From: Ascidiaceihabitans sp029251465
GTDB lineage: Bacteria; Pseudomonadota; Alphaproteobacteria; Rhodobacterales; Rhodobacteraceae
Length of the DNA: 64,000 nt
Assembly (NCBI RefSeq): GCF_042932805.1
Contig: NZ_CP170633.1
Coordinates: 186,001-250,000 of the forward strand
Direction of reading: 5' to 3'
The position numbers and the translations under genes were made by a program. The notes beneath the pieces were generated by a model. It worked only from the letters and a program-made list of their open reading frames with translations, was not told the origin of the DNA and did no database searches. Shown piece by piece: positions 43,699 to 52,428 of the stretch. The stretch's first letter is position 1. Each line of letters opens with the position of its first letter.

Positions 43699-44750
43699 GC
43701 CCCCCAAATGTCACCGATTTTGTAGCCATTCGGGAACGGGTCGCTGGGGTCGCGCATGTATTGCGCGGTGCCGTAGATCCAGCCTTGGCCCGAAAGGGTG
43801 GGGATGATCGCGTCGTAATTCCCGACTTTGGTTCGTTCCTCGATCCGGCAGGTAAATGTCGTGCCCATCGGGCCTGCGTTCACGTAATCCACACCGACAT
43901 CCAGCAGCCCTTTGGCGTGCAAAACGGCCATTTTGGCGCAGGTGCCGGTGCCGCAGGGCGATCGGTCTAGAACGCCCGTCAACGCGTTCGGGCGCGCAGG
44001 GTCGTAGGGGCCGGTGGACACCGTGATCGCGCCCAAGCCTGATGCACATTTTTCGTGTTTCACCATCAGATTGCCAATTGTCGGCCCTGTGATGTCCGGG
44101 TTTTCGGGGTGTACCACGGGCAACTGTTGGGCGGCAGCGTGACGGATCGCTTCGGTTGCGCGCACAAGGTCTGCGCCGTTTTCAGGTGCCACATCGATCC
44201 CGAATTGCGCGACGTCCGCGATGACAAAAAACATGCCCCCCCACGCCACATCGACGGTGATCTTGCCGTATCCCGCCACGTCGATTTCGCGGTCCAGATG
44301 CATCGCAAAGGCTGGCACGTTGCGAAAGGTCACGCGCGTGACTTTGCCGTCTCTGCAATCCGCGCGCACGTTGATCAGGCCTGCGGGGGATTCCAACACC
44401 AGTTCGGTCACAGGTTCCACTATCGGCAAAATGCCGGTTTCGAGCAGAACTGTCGTGACGCATATCAGGTTAGAACCCGACATTGGCGGATACTCTGTCT
44501 GTTCCATCACGATGAATCCCGCGTCTGCAGCAGGGTGGTTGGGCGGCACCAAAACATTGCAACACAAGGCCGGATGCCCGCGCGGTTCTTGCAGCATGAA
44601 CAGGCGAATGTCGTCGTGATTGGCCTGCATGAATTGCATCTGCTCAAACACCGAATTGCCGGGCAGCGTGGGCATGCCGCCGGTAATCACGCGCCCGGGT
44701 TCGCCCTCGGCGTGGGCCTCAACAACATGGATCAATCGGTTCGTGCGCAT
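43695..44750 (-). CDS. Proline racemase superfamily, Ser/Cys type (probable hydroxyproline epimerase or dehydratase)
   Basis: From ATG 44750 (MRTNRLIHVVEAHAEGEPG) the product has 351 residues; an upstream 15-codon extension lacks similarity. The first catalytic position, normally MCGH, is MSGS (Ser91), while the second is intact as DRSPCGTGT (Cys266). Classical racemases and 4-hydroxyproline epimerases have Cys/Cys, and trans-3-hydroxyproline dehydratases have Cys/Thr. A Ser/Cys subgroup is known and acts on hydroxyprolines. It lies between ribE and ribBX on the opposite strand without other hydroxyproline genes. Confidence 0.87.
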   Translation of the reverse strand: MRTNRLIHVVEAHAEGEPGRVITGGMPTLPGNSVFEQMQFMQANHDDIRLFMLQEPRGHPALCCNVLVPPNHPAADAGFIVMEQTEYPPMSGSNLICVTTVLLETGILPIVEPVTELVLESPAGLINVRADCRDGKVTRVTFRNVPAFAMHLDREIDVAGYGKITVDVAWGGMFFVIADVAQFGIDVAPENGADLVRATEAIRHAAAQQLPVVHPENPDITGPTIGNLMVKHEKCASGLGAITVSTGPYDPARPNALTGVLDRSPCGTGTCAKMAVLHAKGLLDVGVDYVNAGPMGTTFTCRIEERTKVGNYDAIIPTLSGQGWIYGTAQYMRDPSDPFPNGYKIGDIWGA

Positions 44751-44879
44751 AAGCCTATCCTTTGGGTGCCAAAACCGTAGTGCGATGTGGCCCACAAGGT
44801 CCAGAGGGTCGCGGCGTTCATCTGGCCTTGGGGCGGTCTATGGTTTAAGGCACAGGAGATTCTGCAATGAGGCACCGAT

Positions 44880-46001
44880 ATGAGCTTTGAGACACCCGGA
44901 CCGGTCGAGTTGGACTTGGCAAACGCGATTTCCCCGATCGAAGAGATCATCGCCGAAGCCCGCGACGGGCGCATGTTTATTCTGGTCGATCACGAGGACC
45001 GCGAAAACGAAGGCGATCTGGTGATCCCTTCTGCGTTTGCCGACCCTGCGGCGGTGAATTTCATGGCAACCCATGGGCGTGGTTTGATCTGCGTGACCTT
45101 GCCTGCCGAGCGGATCGAGGAACTGGGCCTGCCGATGATGGCGATGCACAACTCGTCGCGCCACGAAACCGCGTTCACCGTGTCGATTGAGGCGCGCGAA
45201 GGCGTCAGCACCGGCATTTCTGCGGGTGATCGTGCGCTGACTGTGGCCACTGTGATTGACCCCGACAAAACGGCCGCTGACATCGCCACACCGGGTCACG
45301 TATTTCCACTGCGCGCGCGTCAGGGCGGCGTGTTGGTGCGCGCCGGTCACACCGAGGCTGGCTGCGATGTGTCGCGTTTGGCGGGGCATTATCCCAGCTC
45401 GGTTATCTGCGAAATCATGCGTCCTGACGGCGAAATGGCGCGCTTGCCTGACTTGATCGAGTACGCGGCTGAACACGGGCTGAAAATCGGCACCATCAGC
45501 GATCTGATCGCCTACCGCCGTCGCTATGACAATCTGGTTGTTGAAACCGATGCGCGCACCGTCACATCTGAGCATGGCGGCGATTGGGACATGCGCATCT
45601 TTACCGACCAGACCTATGGCATCGAACACGTTGTGCTGTCCAAAGGCGACATCACCACGCACGAGCCGGTTTTGGTGCGCACCCACGCGCTGAACGCTGT
45701 GTCCGACATCTTGGGTCTTGGCCCTAAATCCGTCGGCGAATTGCCCCGCGCGATGGAGATCATCGCCGCTGAAGGGCGCGGCGTTGTCTGCCTGTTCCGC
45801 CAGCCGCGCAAGGCATTGTTCGGCTCGGACGAGGACGGCCCGAAGGTTGTGAAAAACACCGGCCTTGGCGCACAAATGCTGGCGAAATTGGGCCTGACCA
45901 AACTGGTGCTTCTTACAGACAGCCCGCTGACCACCTATGTGGGTCTTGACGCCTATGATTTGGAAATCACGGGCACCCGTCCGATTATGGGAGACACCTG
46001 A
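44880..46001 (+). CDS. ribB: 3,4-dihydroxy-2-butanone-4-phosphate synthase with degenerate GTP cyclohydrolase II domain (RibBX type)
   Basis: The product is 373 residues. The RibB half is complete (MFILVDHEDRENEGDLVIP; HNSSRHETAFTVSIEAREGVSTGISAGDRA; GHTEAGCDVSRLAG). In the RibA-like half (from about residue 215) the zinc-binding Cys cluster of GTP cyclohydrolase II is gone: the segment reads VRTHALNAVSDILGLGP. Such RibBX fusions are known in Proteobacteria. The first pathway step should therefore be encoded by a separate ribA elsewhere. Coupled to ribH by TGATG. Confidence 0.93.
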   Translation: MSFETPGPVELDLANAISPIEEIIAEARDGRMFILVDHEDRENEGDLVIPSAFADPAAVNFMATHGRGLICVTLPAERIEELGLPMMAMHNSSRHETAFTVSIEAREGVSTGISAGDRALTVATVIDPDKTAADIATPGHVFPLRARQGGVLVRAGHTEAGCDVSRLAGHYPSSVICEIMRPDGEMARLPDLIEYAAEHGLKIGTISDLIAYRRRYDNLVVETDARTVTSEHGGDWDMRIFTDQTYGIEHVVLSKGDITTHEPVLVRTHALNAVSDILGLGPKSVGELPRAMEIIAAEGRGVVCLFRQPRKALFGSDEDGPKVVKNTGLGAQMLAKLGLTKLVLLTDSPLTTYVGLDAYDLEITGTRPIMGDT

Positions 46002-46567
46002 TGGCATCCGCCGAACAACACCACATTCTAGAGCGCCCCAGCTTTGTCAAACCGGTCAAGATCCTGATCGTCGTGTCGCCCTATTACAAAGACATCGCCG
46101 ACAACATGATCGCGGGGGCCAAGGCCGAACTCGAGGCGGCAGGTGCCACGTGGGATCTGGTCGAAATGCCCGGCGCGTTGGAAATTCCGACAGCGATTAG
46201 CATCTCTGACCGGCAGTCAAACTTTGACGGTTATGTCGCATTGGGTTGTGTCATTCGCGGCGAAACCACGCATTACGACACCGTGTGCAATGACAGCTCG
46301 CGCGCGTTGCAATTGATGGGCCTGCAAGGGCTGTGCATCGGCAATGGCATCCTGACTGTCGAGAACCGCAAACAGGCCGAAGTCCGCGCTGATCCTGCCG
46401 ATCAAAACAAAGGTGGCGGGGCGGCCGCAGCTGCCTTGCATCTGATTGCCCTCACCCGTAAGTGGAGCAACCAAGGCAAAGGCATCGGGTTCAAACCACC
46501 GTCAGAGAATATTCTGATGGCAGGCGATCCCGGATTTGAAAACACGGGCGGAAACACAACAGCATGA
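46001..46567 (+). CDS. ribH: 6,7-dimethyl-8-ribityllumazine synthase
   Basis: The product is 188 residues, slightly long because of a 20-residue N-terminal extension and a C-terminal tail. PYYKDIADNMIAGAKAEL, MPGALEIPTAI, LGCVIRGETTHYDTV and NGILTVENRKQAEVRA are the family motifs, with the catalytic His in GETTHYD. It condenses the RibB and RibD products to lumazine for RibE. It shares bases with both ribB (TGATG) and nusB (ATGA). Confidence 0.94.
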   Translation: MASAEQHHILERPSFVKPVKILIVVSPYYKDIADNMIAGAKAELEAAGATWDLVEMPGALEIPTAISISDRQSNFDGYVALGCVIRGETTHYDTVCNDSSRALQLMGLQGLCIGNGILTVENRKQAEVRADPADQNKGGGAAAAALHLIALTRKWSNQGKGIGFKPPSENILMAGDPGFENTGGNTTA

Positions 46568-47037
46568 CTACTCCTCTTTCTGGCAATCAAAAGCGCAAGA
46601 TGAAATCGGCCTCGCGGCTGTACGCGGTGCAGGCGCTGTTCCAGATGGAGCACTCGAGCCAGACATTGGACCAAGTGCGCCTCGAATTTCTTGATCATCG
46701 TTTTGGCGAAACCTACGAGGGTGCTGAAATGATCGACGGTGACATCGATCTGTTCACGCGCATCCTAGAGGACGCGGTCGAAAACCAAGCGCAGATTGAC
46801 CAAATGACTGACCGTGCGCTGGTTGCCAAATGGAAGATCGACCGGATTGACCCGACCGTGCGCGGCCTGTTTCGCGCAGCAGGGGCTGAATTTGGCAATA
46901 AAAGCACACCGCCCAAGGTGGTGATTTCCGAATACGTTGACGTGGCCCGCGCCTTTGCGCCTGAAGGCAAAGAGGCGCAATTCGTCAACGCGGTGCTGGA
47001 CCACATGGCCCGCGAGGCGCGCCCAGAGTCCTTTTAA
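46564..47037 (+). CDS. nusB: Transcription antitermination protein NusB
   Basis: The product is 157 residues and all-alpha. ASRLYAVQALFQME, WKIDRIDPTVRGLFRAAGAE and PPKVVISEYVDVARAF are the NusB landmarks. It pairs with NusE/S10 on boxA RNA for rRNA antitermination. The ribH-nusB linkage is widespread in Proteobacteria. Confidence 0.94.
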   Translation: MTTPLSGNQKRKMKSASRLYAVQALFQMEHSSQTLDQVRLEFLDHRFGETYEGAEMIDGDIDLFTRILEDAVENQAQIDQMTDRALVAKWKIDRIDPTVRGLFRAAGAEFGNKSTPPKVVISEYVDVARAFAPEGKEAQFVNAVLDHMAREARPESF

Positions 47038-47050
47038 CCAGGAGTTATCG

Positions 47051-48022
47051 ATGATGCGTGCCATGCAAGTTGTGGACCTCGGTCAACCATTGCAGATGCG
47101 CGAGATCGACAAACCGACCGCCGCTGCGGGCGAAGTTCTGGTGCGAATCCACACCTGCGGTTTGAACTTTGGCGACACGCTGATCATCAAAGGCACCTAT
47201 CAAGAAAAACCACCGCTGCCCGCGACCATCGGCATGGAAATTTGCGGCACAATCCAAGCCGTCGGTGCGGGCGTCACCCATCTGAAAGTCGGCCAAAAAG
47301 TCGGATCGTATTCCGGTTTTGGCGGGCTTGCGGAGTACGCGGCACTGCCCGCTGAAATTTGCGTACCACTGCCAGACGACATGAACACCGTCGATGCGGC
47401 CGCGTTTTTGATTGCCTATGGCACCAGCCACGTGGCGTTGGATTACAAGGCGCGGATGCAGCCGGGGGAACGGCTTTTGGTTCTTGGCGCATCGGGCGGC
47501 GTTGGCCTTACGGCGGTTGAGCTGGGCAAACTGATGGGGGCCGAGGTCATCGCTTGCGCGCGCGGCGCCGACAAATTGGCGGTGTGCAAAGCGGCAGGGG
47601 CCGATCATCTGATCAATTCGGACACCGACGACATCCGCGCCGTGGTCAAAGCGCTGGGTGGGGCCGACGTGGTGTACGACCCGATTGGCGGCGACCAGTT
47701 CAAAGCAGCCCTGCGCGCCTGTAATCCAGAGGCCCGCATTTTGCCGCTTGGCTTTGCCTCGGGCGAGGTGCCGCAAATTCCGGCGAACCATTTGTTGGTG
47801 AAAAACCTGACGATCATCGGGTTCTATTGGGGCGGCTATGCCCGTGTGAACCCAAAGGTTCTGACCGACAGCTTTGCCACTTTGATCGACTGGTACGTGG
47901 CTGGCAAAATCAAACCACACGTCAGCGCGACGCTGCCGTTGGAACAGGCAAACGAGGCGCTGGATTTACTGCGCACGCGCAAGGCGACGGGCAAAGTTGT
48001 GGTTGAAATCAGCGCCGCTTGA
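47051..48022 (+). CDS. NADPH:quinone oxidoreductase-family protein (zinc-independent MDR)
   Basis: From ATG 47051, behind CAGGAG, the product has 323 residues; the longer frame overlapping nusB is rejected. GLNFGDTLIIKGTYQEKPPLPATIGMEICG and the cofactor motif VLGASGGVGLTAVELGKLMGAEVI mark the zeta-crystallin-like medium-chain reductases, which lack the zinc ligands of alcohol dehydrogenases. The substrate could be a quinone or an enoyl compound. Its 3' end overlaps the convergent transporter gene by 14 bases. Confidence 0.87.
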   Translation: MMRAMQVVDLGQPLQMREIDKPTAAAGEVLVRIHTCGLNFGDTLIIKGTYQEKPPLPATIGMEICGTIQAVGAGVTHLKVGQKVGSYSGFGGLAEYAALPAEICVPLPDDMNTVDAAAFLIAYGTSHVALDYKARMQPGERLLVLGASGGVGLTAVELGKLMGAEVIACARGADKLAVCKAAGADHLINSDTDDIRAVVKALGGADVVYDPIGGDQFKAALRACNPEARILPLGFASGEVPQIPANHLLVKNLTIIGFYWGGYARVNPKVLTDSFATLIDWYVAGKIKPHVSATLPLEQANEALDLLRTRKATGKVVVEISAA

Positions 48023-48986
48023 TCCCGTAACGGGCCACGGCGCGGGATTTTTGTTTCTCGCGTAGGAACACAAATAGCCCTGCGGCAAGGATCATGGCGA
48101 TGCCGGTCCAGACCTCCCAGACGGGCAGGTCAGCGAAAATAATCCAGCCCCAAAACACGGCCAATGGCAGGCCGATGTATTCAAACGGGGCGACGGTTGC
48201 TGCGTCCGCCATGCGGTAGGCTTGGGACAGGCAATAGCCGATGATGGCCGAATTCACGCCCAATCCAAAGAACACCCAGAGGTCGGATTGCGGCGGCATA
48301 ATCCACGGGCGCAACAGAAACTGGATCGATGGGCTGTCGCTGCCGACGGCAAACCGGCCATCCCCTGCGATCACGAAAAACCCAACAGAAACAACAATAA
48401 ACGTGGCTTGGATGTACACGGCAAGGGCAGATGCTTTGGTCGTGACGCCCAATTTGCGGGTCAAAACTTGGTTCATCGCATAGGTCAGCGCGGCGATCAC
48501 GGGCAGCAGCAGAACAATGCGCGAAGCCCCCAGGCTATCGCTGCCTTCCCACGGGCGTTGCATGATGATGACGCCGATGAACCCGAACACCACCGCGCCC
48601 AAACGCAATGGCCCGACTTTTTCGCCCAGCATCGGGATCGACAGCAGCGTGATAAACAGCGGCGCGGCAAAGAAAAGTGCCGTGGCATCCGCCAATGGCA
48701 AAGCGGCCAGCGCCACAAAAAACGTCATGTTCGATGCGACAATCAGCAAACCGCGCGCCGCGTGCAGGCCCGGCTGCTTGGTTTTCAAAATGCCCAGCCC
48801 ACCTTCGAGTTGGACAAAGATCATGCTGAACAAAATCCCGATGCCCGAACGCGCCAAAACAATCTGGTGCAGCGGGTAGCCACCCGACAGCTGTTTGACG
48901 AACATGTCGTTGATTGAAATGCAAAAAACGCCTGCCAAAACGAACAGGATGCCGATGTTTGCGTTGTTTTGGGGGGATGCGTTCAT
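48009..48986 (-). CDS. DMT superfamily transporter (EamA domains)
   Basis: From ATG 48986 (MNASPQNNANIGILFVLAG) the product has 325 residues; 14 more codons upstream are open but unsupported. It has about ten hydrophobic segments in two EamA halves (ADATALFFAAPLFITLLSIPMLGEKVGPLRLGAVV; ADAATVAPFEYIGLPLAVFWGWIIFADLP). The substrate is unknown; family members export amino acids or other small metabolites. Confidence 0.88.
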   Translation of the reverse strand: MNASPQNNANIGILFVLAGVFCISINDMFVKQLSGGYPLHQIVLARSGIGILFSMIFVQLEGGLGILKTKQPGLHAARGLLIVASNMTFFVALAALPLADATALFFAAPLFITLLSIPMLGEKVGPLRLGAVVFGFIGVIIMQRPWEGSDSLGASRIVLLLPVIAALTYAMNQVLTRKLGVTTKASALAVYIQATFIVVSVGFFVIAGDGRFAVGSDSPSIQFLLRPWIMPPQSDLWVFFGLGVNSAIIGYCLSQAYRMADAATVAPFEYIGLPLAVFWGWIIFADLPVWEVWTGIAMILAAGLFVFLREKQKSRAVARYGIKRR

Positions 48987-49082
48987 GCCCCAAGCCCTAT
49001 CACAGCAAACGATTTCGGCAATAGCCATCCGTGAACACAGCGCGTATGACTGAGATAATTAGCGACAAGAGGGAGCCCACCG

Positions 49083-49598
49083 ATGCAAATGTCAGACACG
49101 CGCCAGATTGCAGCAACGCCTGCCGAAGTTTACGCGGCTTTGTTGAATCCGGATGTTCTAAAGGAATGTGTGCCCGGTGCGACCGAGGTCACTGGATCAC
49201 CCGCAGACGGGTTTGAGGCCAGCGTCACGCAGAAAGTCGGGCCTGTAAAAGCGACATTCAAAGGGCAAGTGACCCTGTCGGATATGATTGAAAATCAATC
49301 GCTTACGATTTCTGGCGAAGGCAAAGGTGGTGCTGCTGGATTTGCCAAAGGCGGGGCCGAAGTGCGCATCGCACCGTCCGAAGGGGGCACCGAGCTTAGC
49401 TATGATGTCGAGGCCAAAGTCGGCGGCAAACTCGCGCAATTGGGCAGTCGTATCATCGACGGCTTTGCCAAAAAAATGGCAGATCAGTTCTTTACCAACC
49501 TGCAAACTCACCTTGAGGGGCCCGCAGACATTGACCCCGAGGCAGAAGACGACGCGCCGAAAAAAGGCTGGCTGGGTCGCCTCACTGGCAAAGAATAA
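49083..49598 (+). CDS. CoxG-like SRPBCC family protein
   Basis: The product is 171 residues. DTRQIAATPAEVYAALLNPDVLKECVPGATEV and the following SFK/VTLS segments match the CoxG family (carbon monoxide dehydrogenase subunit G), a START-like fold. The Gly-rich stretch GEGKGGAAGFAKGGAEV and the acidic C-terminal tail are typical. In CO dehydrogenase loci CoxG helps membrane attachment, but no cox genes are near, so another role is likely. Confidence 0.85.
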   Translation: MQMSDTRQIAATPAEVYAALLNPDVLKECVPGATEVTGSPADGFEASVTQKVGPVKATFKGQVTLSDMIENQSLTISGEGKGGAAGFAKGGAEVRIAPSEGGTELSYDVEAKVGGKLAQLGSRIIDGFAKKMADQFFTNLQTHLEGPADIDPEAEDDAPKKGWLGRLTGKE

Positions 49599-49678
49599 CG
49601 CGCGAGCAGTGTGCGTGTGTGCACTGGTCACGACCGCGTCAAAATCCTAGCCTCATCCAAATTCTGTCGGAGAACACC

Positions 49679-50608
49679 ATGGCCCCAATTTTGGACATCA
49701 AAGACCTGCGCAAATCCTATGCAGGCGGGTTTGAGGCCCTCAAAGGGGTCAGCCTACAGATCGAGCAAGGCGAGATCATCGCGCTGCTCGGTCCCAACGG
49801 TGCGGGTAAAACCACTTTGATTTCAACCGTTTGCGGCATCACATCTGCGACCAGCGGTCAGATCAAAGTCGGTGGGCACGACATCAACACAGACTTTCGC
49901 GCGGCCCGCCGCATGATCGGTTTGGTCCCCCAAGAAGTGGCGCTGGAACCTTTCGAGACCGTCATAAATACGGTGAAATTTTCGCAAGGACTGTTCGGCA
50001 AAAAGCGCGATATCGGTGCGATCGAAAAAATCCTCAAACAGCTGTCATTGTTCGACAAACGCAACAGCCAGCTGAAAGAGCTATCGGGCGGGATGAAGCG
50101 TCGCGTGCTGATTGCCAAGGCGCTGGCGCATGAGCCACGCGTTTTGTTTCTGGATGAACCGACCGCCGGCGTCGACGTCGAGTTGCGCAAAGACATGTGG
50201 GACATCGTTGCTGATCTAAAGGCTGACGGCGTCACGATCATTCTGACCACGCACTACATCGAAGAGGCCGAAGCGATCGCCGACCGTGTCGGGATTATCG
50301 CCAACGGCGAGCTATTGTTGGTCGAGGACAAGACCAAACTGATGGCGCAAATGGGAAAAAAGCAGCTGGAAGTGCAACTGACAGCGCCGCTCTCTGCGAT
50401 CCCGGATGGCCTTGTCAGCTATGATCTGACGCTGGGCCCTTCGGGAGACGCGCTGATCTACACCTACGACACCAACGCCGAACGCACCGGCATCACGCAA
50501 TTGCTGAATGATGTTGCAAAAGTCGGGCTTAGCCTGCGCGATGTGGTGACACGTCAAAGCAGTCTCGAGGATATCTTTGTGACCTTGGTCAAGGAGGACG
50601 CAGCATGA
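49679..50608 (+). CDS. ABC-2 type transporter ATP-binding protein
   Basis: From ATG 49679 the product has 309 residues. Walker A is GPNGAGKTT, the signature LSGGMKRRVLIAKAL, Walker B VLFLDEPTAGVD, and the switch His is in TTHYIEEAE. A C-terminal extension of about 80 residues is typical of the YadG-type drug or polysaccharide exporters. It overlaps the permease gene by four bases. The substrate is unknown. Confidence 0.92.
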   Translation: MAPILDIKDLRKSYAGGFEALKGVSLQIEQGEIIALLGPNGAGKTTLISTVCGITSATSGQIKVGGHDINTDFRAARRMIGLVPQEVALEPFETVINTVKFSQGLFGKKRDIGAIEKILKQLSLFDKRNSQLKELSGGMKRRVLIAKALAHEPRVLFLDEPTAGVDVELRKDMWDIVADLKADGVTIILTTHYIEEAEAIADRVGIIANGELLLVEDKTKLMAQMGKKQLEVQLTAPLSAIPDGLVSYDLTLGPSGDALIYTYDTNAERTGITQLLNDVAKVGLSLRDVVTRQSSLEDIFVTLVKEDAA

Positions 50609-51366
50609 ACTGGGCCGCCATTCGCGCTATCTATATCTTTGAAATGTCACGGTTTTTCCGCACGTTTTTGCAAAGCTTGATCTCGCCTGTCATCTCGACC
50701 TCGTTATATTTCGTGGTCTTCGGGGCGGCGATCGGCAGTCGTATCGACGAGGTAAACGGCGTCAGCTACGCAGCCTTCATCGTGCCCGGTCTGATCATGT
50801 TAACAGTGATGACACAGGCGATTTCCAACGCGTCTTTTGGCATCTATTTTCCGAAATTCATCGGGACGATCTATGAATTGCTTTCTGCCCCCATCAGCTT
50901 TTTCGAAATCGTTCTGGGTTACGTTGGCGCTGCGGCCACAAAGGCGCTGTTTATCGGGATCATCATCCTGATCACCTCGTTCTTTTTTGTCCGCATCGAC
51001 ATCCAGCACCCCATCGCGATGTTCGCGTTTCTGATCCTGACCTGCATAAGTTTTGCGCTGTTTGGCTTTATCATCGGCATCTGGGCAAAGAATTTCGAAC
51101 AACTTCAATTGGTTCCACTGCTGATTGTAACGCCGTTGGTGTTCCTTGGCGGGTCATTCTATTCGATCACAATGCTGCCACCCTTTTGGCAGACCGTATC
51201 GATGTTTAATCCGGTGGTTTACCTGATCTCTGGGTTCCGCTGGGCGTTTTTCGGAATCGAGGATGTCCCTGTAATGACTAGTCTTTTTGCCATTGGCCTG
51301 TTCTCGGGCCTGTGTCTGTTTGCGGTATACTGGATCTTTAAAACGGGCTGGCGTATCCGGCAATAG
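50605..51366 (+). CDS. ABC-2 type transporter permease
   Basis: The product is 253 residues with six membrane segments, and the ABC-2 motif is present in YSITMLPPFWQTVSMFNPVVYLISGFRW. The N-terminal FEMSRFFRTFLQSLISPVISTSLYFVVFG is typical of YadH-like proteins. It forms a half-transporter pair with the preceding ATPase (ATGA overlap). Confidence 0.92.
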   Translation: MNWAAIRAIYIFEMSRFFRTFLQSLISPVISTSLYFVVFGAAIGSRIDEVNGVSYAAFIVPGLIMLTVMTQAISNASFGIYFPKFIGTIYELLSAPISFFEIVLGYVGAAATKALFIGIIILITSFFFVRIDIQHPIAMFAFLILTCISFALFGFIIGIWAKNFEQLQLVPLLIVTPLVFLGGSFYSITMLPPFWQTVSMFNPVVYLISGFRWAFFGIEDVPVMTSLFAIGLFSGLCLFAVYWIFKTGWRIRQ

Positions 51367-51458
51367 TCGTGCCGGAATGGGTGACGGCGGGTCACTACTT
51401 GGAACTGGTTTGGCGCAGACCCTTGTTTGCACCGCCGCTGCAATCTAAATGGTTTTGA

Positions 51459-52256
51459 ATGAAGCGTTTTATCCCATTTGTAAAATCTGACCCCACCGTC
51501 GCTGTGATCCGCCTGCAAGGTGTGATCGCCTCGGGTGGACGCGGTGCGTTGAACGACCAAGCCCTTGCAGGTGTGATCGAAAAAGCGTTTTCGCGCGGTA
51601 AACCTGCCGCTGTCGCGCTCGAGGTGAATTCACCCGGTGGCAGCCCCGTGCAGTCGTCGCTGATTGGCGCCCGTATCCGTCGTTTGGCGGATGAAAAAAA
51701 CATCCCCGTTCTCGCCTTTGTCGAAGATGTCGCCGCTTCGGGTGGTTACTGGTTGGCTGTGGCTGCGGACGAAATTTACGCCGACACATCGTCGGTTGTG
51801 GGGTCGATCGGGGTGATTTCCGCAGGCTTTGGCGCGCATGAATTGCTGGCCAAACAAGGGGTCGAACGGCGTGTCTACACAGCCGGTAAATCCAAATCGA
51901 TGCTGGACCCGTTCAGCCCGGAAAAGCCTGCGGACGTCAAACGTCTCAAGGGTTTGCTGAACGACATCCACGAGAATTTCATCGACCACGTTACAACGCG
52001 ACGCGGCGATAAGCTGGATACAGAAACAGAGCTGTTCACCGGCGAGGTCTGGCTGGCCAAACGCGCAATCGAGCTGGGTTTGATCGACGGTATTGGCCAC
52101 ATCAAACCGATGCTGACAGAGCGGTTTGGCAAGAACGTCAAAGTCCGCCGCTACGGCGTTAAAAAACCCTTCTTTTCGCGATTTGGCGCGCAACTGGCCA
52201 CTGACGCCATGACGTCAATCGAAGAACGGGCGGCCTACGCCCAGTTTGGACTGTAG
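51459..52256 (+). CDS. S49 family peptidase (SohB/SppA type)
   Basis: The product is 265 residues. The nucleophile Ser is in EDVAASGGYWLAVAADEIYAD and the general-base Lys in TAGKSKSMLDPFSPEKP, giving the Ser-Lys dyad of the family. VNSPGGSPVQSSLIGARIR is a further landmark. No obvious signal peptide or anchor is present, unlike SppA, so it may be cytoplasmic or peripherally bound. It degrades signal peptides or membrane-released peptides. Confidence 0.9.
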   Translation: MKRFIPFVKSDPTVAVIRLQGVIASGGRGALNDQALAGVIEKAFSRGKPAAVALEVNSPGGSPVQSSLIGARIRRLADEKNIPVLAFVEDVAASGGYWLAVAADEIYADTSSVVGSIGVISAGFGAHELLAKQGVERRVYTAGKSKSMLDPFSPEKPADVKRLKGLLNDIHENFIDHVTTRRGDKLDTETELFTGEVWLAKRAIELGLIDGIGHIKPMLTERFGKNVKVRRYGVKKPFFSRFGAQLATDAMTSIEERAAYAQFGL

Positions 52257-52260
52257 GCTA

Positions 52261-52428
52261 ATGATTTTCAAAATTGTTCTGCTGTTTTTGGTGTTCATCG
52301 CGGTGCTTGGCATGTTCGGAAAACTGCATTGGATCGGCGGCAAGCGGATGAATTCGGCGAAATGTAGCGGGTGTGGCAAGTACCGCATCGGCAAGGGGCC
52401 GTGTTCTTGCGGAAAAGGGCGCACCTAA
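52261..52428 (+). CDS. Small membrane-anchored zinc-ribbon-like protein
   Basis: The product is 55 residues from ATG 52261. A single membrane helix (MIFKIVLLFLVFIAVLGMFG) precedes a short basic tail with four Cys in two pairs (AKCSGCGKYRIGKGPCSCGKG), C-x2-C and C-x-C, fitting one metal ion. It lies four bases after the peptidase gene and directly abuts the antiporter gene (TAA then ATG), so it belongs to the same transcript. Function unknown. Confidence 0.75.
   Translation: MIFKIVLLFLVFIAVLGMFGKLHWIGGKRMNSAKCSGCGKYRIGKGPCSCGKGRT

Noticed and set aside
44838..46007. 389-codon minus-strand frame opposite ribBX
   Set aside because: It covers the well-supported ribB gene and has shadow-like composition.
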